A stretch of DNA of 64,000 nucleotides from Anthoceros angustus. Lineage: Eukaryota; Streptophyta; Anthocerotopsida; Anthocerotales; Anthocerotaceae. Of the stretch, positions 57,082 through 64,000 are shown one piece after another. A program made the position numbers and the translations under genes. Each line of letters starts with the position of its first letter. The stretch's first letter is position 1. The stretch is taken from NCBI GenBank assembly GCA_010909165.1, contig MU008163.1, positions 1,488,001 through 1,552,000 of the forward strand. Reading direction: 5' to 3'. The notes beneath the pieces were generated by a model. It was not told the origin of the DNA, ran no database searches, and saw nothing but the letters and a program-made list of their open reading frames with translations.

Positions 57082-57924
57082 GCCAAACCGAACATGGCTT
57101 CTCCTCCCCGCTCGTACCGCCTTCACTGCACCTCATCGGAGGGTCGCCTTCAGGCATGTCGGGCGTCCAGGCAGCATTTCTTAGAATTGGTGCCATCCTC
57201 TCGTGTCCTCTCATCAGCCTCTCCTATCCGTACATGCTGCCTCAGCAGCAGAAGCGCGGGAGTGCCCCTTCTAGAAGAGGAGCTCCCCCCTTTCCTCCTG
57301 TTCCCTCCTCCTTCCTTCCCCTTCTTGGGTCCTGCTGCCTGTCCCTCCTCACGTCTTTCATGCAGAAGGCTCGTCAGTCCGTGCGTCCCCACAGCTGACG
57401 GTGCGTACCTTCCCACCCAGGCGTTCTTTCTTTCCTTGCTGCTCGCTCTCTTAGTCTTGTTCTTGCAGCGACTTCCTGTTTGCGTGAGATTTTTCGTTGC
57501 AATGTTTCTGCTTCTTGGCGTTGAGGCTCTCAATGTACCTAGAAATGTTAGACTCATGGCCGGACTGATTGATGGGTTCCAGGGGTTTCGGGTTCTTCTC
57601 AGATGCGGTTGCAGAGCAGAAGAGAGGGGCATTGAAGGCGGGAGTAAATTGAATACGGAAATGCTGGTATGCCGCATCGCAGTCAATTCCCGCCTTCTCT
57701 TTTTTGGGCTGTGCACAGAGCAGTACTAGTACTCGCACTAGTGCGCACTGTGAGCTCCTCGGGTGTGACGAGGAGCCTGACTTTAGCCACCTTCCTACCG
57801 TGACAGATTCATTAACGTGCCGCGTGAGTGACGTCCTCTTTCGCCGTCAGCTGCAGCTGCCCATTGAAAGGAACCATGTGATTGCAAGCCTCATCGAGTG
57901 CCAGCAAGCAGCAGCAGGAGGAGA
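57082..57924. other. Upstream region of the neprosin-domain gene
   Basis: Mixed-composition DNA with pyrimidine-rich runs near 57200-57480. Long frames on both strands overlap one another and none is convincing. It probably holds the promoter and 5' UTR of the next gene. Confidence 0.4.
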
Positions 57925-59190
57925 ATGAGGCTCAGGATGAGAACATTGTGGGCTCCTCTCCTCTTCCTGGCATTGCTCGCAGCTGGAGGGATCCATGGGC
58001 GAATTGCTCCAGAAGGAAACAATCGGGAACGCAGCCACCGGAGGGCATTGCCGGAGTGGGAAGCGGCGGAAGAGTATCTGCAACTGGTGAACCGCCCATT
58101 CCTGGAGTCCATCACCCTCTCCGACGGCAGCACAGTGGACTGCGTCCGGCTCCAAGACCAGCTCTCTCTGCAGCACCCGTTGCTCAAGGACCACGCCATC
58201 CTCTCCGCCCCGTCCTTCCCGGACGGGAAACCCGGCGAGCCCGTCCGAGCTTCAACCCGCAAGGAGATTCCGGCGCCCACCTTCCAGCTCTTCCACCGCG
58301 AGAAAGGATCCTGCCCACCCGGCACAATCCCGGTGCGCCGCACCCGGCTGGAGGATCTGCAGGGCGTGGGCGATCCAGGAGCCCATCACAGGAAGTACAA
58401 CACCGGCATCGGCAACATCTCCAGGACAATCTCCGCCGGGTCCCGCACATTCCAGCCCCCGGGCTCCTCCGGCAGCCACGAGTACGCCATCGTGCAAGCC
58501 ACCGGGTCCTTCACCGGCGCCATGTCCTACATCAGCACATGGGCGCCGTTCGTGGCGGCGCCCGCCGACTTCAGCCTGTCTCAGCTCTGGGTGGGAGCAG
58601 GGGTGGGCAACAGCATCAACACCGTGGAGGCCGGGTGGCAGGTGTACCCGCTCCTCTCCGGGGACTACCGCCCGCACCTCTTCATCTACTGGACGGCGGA
58701 CGGCTACGCCTCCACCGGCTGCTACAACCTGCGCTGCCCGGCCTTCGTGCAGATCAACCCCACCGTGGTGCTGGGCGGCGCCATGGCCGCCGTCTCCTCC
58801 CCGGGCTCCGCCGTCTTCTACCAGAAATTCCTGCTCTACAAGGACCCCGTCGCCTGGTGGCTCCAGATCGACGGCTCCTGGATCGGATACTGGCCCGCCT
58901 TCCTCTTCAACTCCCTCGCGGTCTCCTCCAAGTGGATCCAGTGGGGCGGCGAGGTCTGCCTCACCTCCCCCGCTTCCGCCAGCACCGACATGGGATCCGG
59001 ATTCTTCCCCTCCACCGGCGCCGCCCGAGCCGCCACCCACAACACACTCAGCTCTGTGGACGCCGCCCTCAATCCGCACGACCAGGGGGGCCTCTTCATG
59101 TTCACCTCCGATGCCTCCCGCTACGCCGCCCAGGTCCAGTACCACACCAGCTCGGGGACCGAGCTCCTCTTTGGAGGTCCTGGCCAATAA
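57925..59190 (+). CDS. Neprosin-domain secreted protein (DUF239)
   Basis: Single exon, 421 aa, start ATG 57925. A clear signal peptide (MRLRMRTLWAPLLFLALLAA) is followed by an activation-peptide part (residues about 40-135, with ITLSDGSTVDCVR and LKDHAIL) and the neprosin domain (about 175-420). The activation block CPPGTIPVRRT is present. Candidate active glutamates lie in HEYAIVQATG and WGGEVCL, at the places where Nepenthes neprosin, a glutamic prolyl endopeptidase, has its catalytic pair. Aromatic-rich LFIYWTADGY and GCYNLRCPAFVQ are typical of plant DUF239 proteins. It is likely secreted to the apoplast or vacuole. Protease activity is inferred from the family only. The frame is intact and GC-rich. 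Confidence 0.9.
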   Translation: MRLRMRTLWAPLLFLALLAAGGIHGRIAPEGNNRERSHRRALPEWEAAEEYLQLVNRPFLESITLSDGSTVDCVRLQDQLSLQHPLLKDHAILSAPSFPDGKPGEPVRASTRKEIPAPTFQLFHREKGSCPPGTIPVRRTRLEDLQGVGDPGAHHRKYNTGIGNISRTISAGSRTFQPPGSSGSHEYAIVQATGSFTGAMSYISTWAPFVAAPADFSLSQLWVGAGVGNSINTVEAGWQVYPLLSGDYRPHLFIYWTADGYASTGCYNLRCPAFVQINPTVVLGGAMAAVSSPGSAVFYQKFLLYKDPVAWWLQIDGSWIGYWPAFLFNSLAVSSKWIQWGGEVCLTSPASASTDMGSGFFPSTGAARAATHNTLSSVDAALNPHDQGGLFMFTSDASRYAAQVQYHTSSGTELLFGGPGQ

Positions 59191-59632
59191 CCACTGTTCA
59201 TATATATAACCCATATTGCCTGAGTAACGTGTGTTCCTCCCGGTTCCGGGGGAGTGGACCATGCCTCGCGAGCATTACTTTGTGCGTCGATTAGCAGCAG
59301 CATTCTTGAGAACCGAGGATCATACATCATTTATGACCTACGTACCTCCCTTGTATCATCTGGGGTCTAGAATTCTGGAACAGCTATTACATGGATTTGT
59401 GTTGCTGGGTAAGTGATGCAGTGATGTAGGCAACGATTAGCTCTCATCCTCGTGCACTTCGTCGTGCATTGCCATCACCAATGCTGGAAGGAGGTTGGGA
59501 GTGGGGGCATACACAGATGTCATCTCGGGACACCGTTCTTGGGCACAGCAAGTTTAATAAGGATGCACCTGGCTTCAAGGAAGCACAGGTTGGCAGGAAA
59601 CGGTCAAGCTGGGAGGTTGCGGGATCTAGGGG
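59191..59632. other. Intergenic DNA
   Basis: This is the 3' flank of the neprosin gene and 5' flank of the PPR gene. A second open frame (59469-59744) could hold a longer PPR N-terminus if a base is missing, since the neighbouring PPR paralog has a presequence here. Confidence 0.4.
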
Positions 59633-62600
59633 ATGGGGGTTCCTTGCTTGGGATTCAGCGGGAGCTGTTGTGGGAGGGTCGGTGATGGTGGGGCTTTCGT
59701 GGTGGTCGGAGGATGGCAGGATGTGGATTTGGGTGCAGGGGTGACAGCTGAGGATGTGAGGAAGCTGTGTGATTGTGGCCACCTTGCCCAGGCTGTGGAG
59801 GCTGTGGGAGTTTTGGTGCGGACGGAACGAGGGGTGTCCAGGTCTGTTTTGTATGATGTGTTGAAGGGATGTGTGGGGAGGAGGGATCTTGTGCTGGGTC
59901 GGAGGGTGCATGGGATGATGGTGAGGCTGGGGTACGAGTCGGATGCGTTCCTGGGCAACCACATGCTGCGGATGTATGCTGGGCATGGCAGGTTGGGGGA
60001 GGTGATGGACGTGTTTGAAGGGGTTGCCAGGAAGGATGCGTTCATGTGGTCTTCGGTGATTTCTGCGCACGTTAAGCGGGGGGAGGACAGGGAGGCTGTT
60101 CAGCTCTATCGACGGATGCGGAGGTCCGGGGTGGTGCCGGATGGGCATGTGTTTGTCGCTGCGCTTCAGGCTTGTGCTAGGGGGGCAGACTTGGAGACTG
60201 GGGAGCAGGTGCATGCGCATGTGTTGGCCGCTGGGGTAGAGCCTGACTTGTTTGTGTGTAACGCCTTGGTGGACATGTATGCCAAGTGTGGGAGCTTGGA
60301 AGACGCTCGGAGAGTGTTCGACGGGCTTGGTCGTCGGAGAGATGTGGTAACGTGGACTGCTCTGATTGCAGGGTATTCTCAGAAGGGGATGGGAGAGGAA
60401 GCGCTTCAGTTGTACTTTGGTATGGAGGAAGAAGGCATCGCTGTACCCAATTCGGTGACGTTTGCGTGCCTCCTGCAAGCATGTGCGGGTGTGGGAGCCC
60501 CAGCTTTGGAGACGGGGAAGAGGCTTCATGCGCAAATCAGAGAACGAGGACACCAGGCTGATGTGTTTGTATCCAACAGTTTGGTGAACATGTATGCCAA
60601 GTGTGGCAGTCTGGAGGACGCTCAAAGAGTGTTTGATGGGCTTGGTACAAAGGATGTGGTGACATGGAATGCCATGATAGCAGGGTACAGCCAGCGGGGC
60701 CTTGGCCAGGAAGCCCTCCTTCTGTACGCGTCTATGCAAGAGGGAGGCATAGCTGTACCCAATTCCGTTACATTTGGGTGCCTCCTGCATGCTTGTTCGA
60801 GTGTGGGCACTCGATGTTTGGACATGGGAAAGCAGCTTCATGTGCAAATCAGAGACCGAGGACTCCAAGATGATGCGGCTCTGGCCACCAATTTGGTGAA
60901 CATGTATGCAAAGTGTGGGAGCTTGGAAGACGCTCAGATGTTGTTTGATAGACTCGGTGAAAAAGAAGTTGTGACATGGAATGCCATGATTGCAGGATAT
61001 TCCCAGCAGGGTATGGGACAGGAAGCCCTTCGTCTTTACAGTGCTATGCAAGAAGACAGCAGCACTGTACCAGATTCTGTGACATTTGCATGCCTCCTGC
61101 AGGCATGTGCAGTTCTGGGTGCCCACGCTTTGGAGGAGGGGAAGCAGCTTCATGCGCAAATTAGAGAACGTGGACATGAAGCTGATGCTTTTGTAGCCAG
61201 CAGTTTGGTGAACATGTATGCAAAGTGTGGCAGCTTGAAAGACGCCCAGGGAGTGTTTGATGCGCTTGGGCGACAGGATGTGGTGACGTGGAATGCCCTG
61301 ATAGCAGGGTTTTCCCGACAGGGCATGGGGCAGGAAGCTCTTCATCTCTACATGAAGTTGTTAGCAGAAGGCATTGCCTCACCTAATTCTGTGACATTTG
61401 TTTGCCTCCTGCAGGCATGTGCAAGTTTAGGCAGCCCAGCCTTGGAGAAGGGGAAGCAGCTTCATGCTCAAATTAGAGAACAAGGACTTCAAGCTGATGT
61501 GTTTGTGGCCAACAGTTTGGTCAACATGTATGCAAAGTGTGGCAGCCTAGGAGATGCTCAGAAACTGTTTGACAGACTTGGTCAAAAGAATGTGGTGACA
61601 TGGAATGCCATGATAGCAGGCTACTCCCAGCAGGGAATGGGCCAGGAAGCCCTTTCTCTTTACAATGCTATGCACGAACAGGGCATGGCTGCAGCAGACG
61701 CTGTGACATTTGTGTGCCTCCTGCAGGCATGTGCAAATGTGGCAGCTTTGCATCTGGGAAGGCAGTTGCATGCACGGATCAAAGAGCAAAGGCTTGAAGC
61801 CGATGTTTTTGTAGGCGGTAGTTTGATAAACATGTATGGAAAGTCCGGCAGCATGGTAGATGCACAGCAGGTGTTTGATGCCTTGTCCCAAAGGGACGAC
61901 GTCACCTGGAGTGCACTGATTGCAGGCTATGCCTCTCAAGGAGATAGTCAAGTGGTCTTCAACTTGTTCCAAAGAATGACGGAGGATGGCATACAGCCAG
62001 TTGGCATCACCTTCCTTAGCGTACTGACAGCGTGCAGTCATGCCGGTCTAGTGAACAAGGGGAGACAGTACTTTGAGGCTATGAGCAGACAGTACAGCAT
62101 AACTCCCTCGGTGGAGCACTACACATGTATGGTGGATCTCCTGGGTCGTGCAGGCCTACTGGAGGAAGCGCTAGCTTTGATAGAGACAATGTCTGTACTG
62201 CCTAACGCTGGAGTTTGGCACACTCTGTTGAACGCTTGCCAAAAGTGGTGCAACTTGGAGGTTGGTCGCCATGCTTTCAATGAGGCTATGAAGCTAGACA
62301 AGAAAGATGCTTCGGCATATGCGCTGATGTCGAACATATACAAGGGTTCCCAGATGTGGGAGCAGGCACAGGAGATGCAGGCAGCGAGAATAAGAACCAG
62401 AGCATGGAAGCAGCTGCCAGGCCAGAGCTGGTGGACAGACATGGACGGACTGGTGCATAGTTTTTTAGTTGGGTATAAGAGGTGCCTTGGGATTTCCAGA
62501 ATGAAGCAAGACGGATACGTTTCACATGTGGACTCGCCACCAGCAGACATCTATGATATTAGAAAGCAAGGTGATTTGTGTTGGCGCAACGAGAAGCTGG

Positions 62601-62695
62601 CTATGGCATCTGTCCTAAACAACACAATCCATGTAACGGCTTATAAGTTTTCAATAGCAACACGTCTCAATGCCACGTCGTCCATGGTGAAGTAG
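59633..62695 (+). CDS. PLS-class PPR protein with degenerate DYW tail
   Basis: Intronless, 1020 aa. Pentatricopeptide repeats start near residue 40 and run to about 850. The core is a series of P-L-S triplets of exactly 104 aa: the VTFxCLLQACA motif starts at 60455, 60767, 61079, 61391 and 61703. Repeat consensus pieces include SLVNMYAKCGSLEDAQ and VVTWNAMIAGYSQQGMGQEA. E and E+ type motifs follow (WHTLLNACQKW, DGLVHSFLVG). The end resembles the start of a DYW deaminase domain, but the zinc/catalytic HSE motif reads RNE (RNEKLAMAS) and the rest is missing. It probably binds organelle RNA and may need a separate deaminase for C-to-U editing, if it still acts in editing. The N-terminus has no obvious targeting peptide from this ATG. 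Confidence 0.92.
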   Translation: MGVPCLGFSGSCCGRVGDGGAFVVVGGWQDVDLGAGVTAEDVRKLCDCGHLAQAVEAVGVLVRTERGVSRSVLYDVLKGCVGRRDLVLGRRVHGMMVRLGYESDAFLGNHMLRMYAGHGRLGEVMDVFEGVARKDAFMWSSVISAHVKRGEDREAVQLYRRMRRSGVVPDGHVFVAALQACARGADLETGEQVHAHVLAAGVEPDLFVCNALVDMYAKCGSLEDARRVFDGLGRRRDVVTWTALIAGYSQKGMGEEALQLYFGMEEEGIAVPNSVTFACLLQACAGVGAPALETGKRLHAQIRERGHQADVFVSNSLVNMYAKCGSLEDAQRVFDGLGTKDVVTWNAMIAGYSQRGLGQEALLLYASMQEGGIAVPNSVTFGCLLHACSSVGTRCLDMGKQLHVQIRDRGLQDDAALATNLVNMYAKCGSLEDAQMLFDRLGEKEVVTWNAMIAGYSQQGMGQEALRLYSAMQEDSSTVPDSVTFACLLQACAVLGAHALEEGKQLHAQIRERGHEADAFVASSLVNMYAKCGSLKDAQGVFDALGRQDVVTWNALIAGFSRQGMGQEALHLYMKLLAEGIASPNSVTFVCLLQACASLGSPALEKGKQLHAQIREQGLQADVFVANSLVNMYAKCGSLGDAQKLFDRLGQKNVVTWNAMIAGYSQQGMGQEALSLYNAMHEQGMAAADAVTFVCLLQACANVAALHLGRQLHARIKEQRLEADVFVGGSLINMYGKSGSMVDAQQVFDALSQRDDVTWSALIAGYASQGDSQVVFNLFQRMTEDGIQPVGITFLSVLTACSHAGLVNKGRQYFEAMSRQYSITPSVEHYTCMVDLLGRAGLLEEALALIETMSVLPNAGVWHTLLNACQKWCNLEVGRHAFNEAMKLDKKDASAYALMSNIYKGSQMWEQAQEMQAARIRTRAWKQLPGQSWWTDMDGLVHSFLVGYKRCLGISRMKQDGYVSHVDSPPADIYDIRKQGDLCWRNEKLAMASVLNNTIHVTAYKFSIATRLNATSSMVK

Positions 62696-63173
62696 AGAAG
62701 CTAACAATAATCAGCATGCCCTGCTCACCTCAACAAAGCCACAGGTGTCGCCGGTTAGGTCTTTGCTAGGTCCATCGGTGGTACCGTCTTGAGGACAACG
62801 AGGAATGTCCCGAGCTCATCCACTCAAAAGATGTTATATATACATGGGTCTCCCATCGAACTTGGAAATCTGATCAGTTCGTCGGATCAACGTTAGGGAC
62901 GGGTTTGATGTGTACACAGTCCCAGACAAACATCGAGAAATCTGACTAGAAACCCCAGACTTCACGCGCAGACTGTTGTGCCTTAGAAGATGCGCCCGTA
63001 GATTGCCGTCATGCTGCTGTCAATCGCGTTTGCTGCTTTAGGTGCTAACGTTTGCAAATTGCAGTTGTTGCTGATGACCTCCTTACACAAATCCGTCCAA
63101 TTCCATGTCGTCTTGCACAGTGACGGGCTGGTGTCTCCTGAATCTATAGGTTCAGGGCGTGCTCCTGAAAGCC
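62696..63173. other. Intergenic DNA between the two PPR genes
   Basis: No gene, repeat or clear regulatory element was seen. It contains the 3' end of one gene and the promoter of the next. Confidence 0.5.
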
Positions 63174-64000
63174 ATGGCTGTGCGGAGGTTTCTAGAAAGG
63201 GCTCCGGCTCACCTGACTTCATGGAACCAATCTTTGGTAAACGAGAAAGCCGCGATATGGAGCACCGTTGCAAGGAAGCCAGCCCCTCTGTGTCCAGCTG
63301 GACAGGGATATTCCAGCCAGGTTGTAATGGCTGAAACTGTGAGCAAGCTATGTCAGGAGGGCCATCTCGCTGAAGCTGTTCAGGCTTTGGGGGTTCTGGT
63401 GCAGTCAGAGTGTTGTATTTCCAAAGCTCTGTTTTATACCGTACTGAAGAATTGTGTGGCCAACAAGAATCTTGTTCTGGGTCGTATAGTACATGCTTTT
63501 ACCGTGAGAAAGGGATATCAGAGGGACAAGTTCCTGTGCAACCACATCCTGCGAATGTATGCTTCTCATGGCATGTTGCAAGACGCGATGGATGTGTTCA
63601 CCGGGGTGGCTGAACCAGATGCCTTCATGTGGTGTTCCATAATATCTGCACATGTCAAATACGGACAAGTCCAGCAGGCCATACAACTGTATCATCAGAT
63701 GCGCAGATCAAGAGTGCAGCCAGATGGCCATGTATTTGTGGCAATCCTCCAGGCTTGTGCATCAGGACGAGACTTCAAAACTGGGCAGCAGGTGCATGCA
63801 GACGTGTTGGCCAGTGGGATGGAACCTCACTTGTTTGTCTATAATGGCTTGGTGGACATGTATGCAAAGTGTGGCAGGTTGGAATATGCTCAAAGAGTGT
63901 TTGACGGAATTTGTCAAAAAGATGTGGTGACATGGAATGCTATGATGTCAGGCTATTCCCAGCAGGGCATGGGGCAGGAAGCTCTTAATCTCTACTCTTC
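63174..64000 (+). CDS. PPR protein, paralog of the preceding gene (3' end outside window)
   Basis: The open frame runs from ATG 63174 (context GCCATGG) through the window end, 275 codons so far. The first 40 residues (MAVRRFLERAPAHLTSW...) are Arg-rich and acid-poor, a good mitochondrial or plastid presequence. Then come EGHLAEAVQALGVLVQ, FLCNHILRMYASHGMLQDAM, DAFMWCSIISAHVKYGQ and LVDMYAKCGRLEYAQ, which match the upstream PPR gene in the same order. The pair therefore arose by tandem duplication and both are transcribed rightward. The C-terminal domain is not visible. Confidence 0.9.
   Translation, partial: MAVRRFLERAPAHLTSWNQSLVNEKAAIWSTVARKPAPLCPAGQGYSSQVVMAETVSKLCQEGHLAEAVQALGVLVQSECCISKALFYTVLKNCVANKNLVLGRIVHAFTVRKGYQRDKFLCNHILRMYASHGMLQDAMDVFTGVAEPDAFMWCSIISAHVKYGQVQQAIQLYHQMRRSRVQPDGHVFVAILQACASGRDFKTGQQVHADVLASGMEPHLFVYNGLVDMYAKCGRLEYAQRVFDGICQKDVVTWNAMMSGYSQQGMGQEALNLYS

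Noticed and set aside
57150-57716. 188-codon minus-strand frame upstream of the neprosin gene
   Set aside because: Basic, Ser/Arg-rich low-complexity translation of a pyrimidine-rich tract; no recognisable domain.
58252-59262. 336-codon minus-strand frame opposite the neprosin gene
   Set aside because: Antisense shadow of a GC-rich coding sequence with Gly/Val/Glu-rich translation.
59444-61345. 633-codon minus-strand frame opposite the PPR gene
   Set aside because: It is the antisense shadow of the repeated PPR codons. The long length comes from the 312-base periodicity and codon bias.

Overview
The window reads as nuclear DNA of a land plant. It holds short GT-AG introns, PLS-class PPR proteins, a neprosin-domain protein, a MUR3-type GT47 glycosyltransferase, a plant mitochondrial TATB-like subunit and long-LTR Ty3/gypsy and LINE-like retroelements. 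The PPR style (many nearly uniform PLS triplets) and the gene mix suggest a seedless plant such as a fern or lycophyte. The species cannot be fixed from sequence alone.

Layout. 1-3118: mosaic of repeats (LINE relic, AT-rich family A, family T). 3119-9894 (+) and 12508-19741 (-): two copies of one ZNFX1-like helicase gene in a large inverted duplication (arms about 6.8 kb). The spacer (9895-12507) contains family T plus a near-perfect palindrome centred at 11395/11396, inside the codons of the gene's own RZ zinc finger. 19742-23205: minisatellites, a hairpin, another LINE relic, another copy of family A. 23206-24679: intact two-exon saccharopine-dehydrogenase-like oxidoreductase. 24680-26543: noncoding DNA with a stray fragment of the helicase's zinc-finger exon. 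26544-43340: a LINE-type element on the minus strand split by a 13.8-kb LTR retrotransposon whose LTRs are about 4.2 kb each. 43341-50207: minisatellites, a SET-domain relic, a PPR relic, a three-exon mitochondrial TATB-like gene and a 1.7-kb tandem duplication. 50210-50749: a TA-flanked MITE. 50750-64000: a gene-rich, TE-poor segment with a GT47 exostosin, a five-exon IBA57-like Fe-S assembly factor, a neprosin-domain protein and two tandem PPR genes, the second running off the window.

Functionally, several genes in the right part are organellar (IBA57, TATB, PPRs) but they do not form an obvious cluster. The most unusual object is the inverted helicase pair with its fold-back centre. ZNFX1 relatives act in small-RNA pathways, and this locus could itself make a hairpin transcript.

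Caution. Paired copies (helicase arms, LTRs, the 1.7-kb tandem repeat) differ mostly by 1-6 base indels, often in homopolymers, and the frame breaks fall at different places in the two copies. Part of the apparent pseudogenisation may therefore be residual assembly error, and inverted structures in particular need read-level support.
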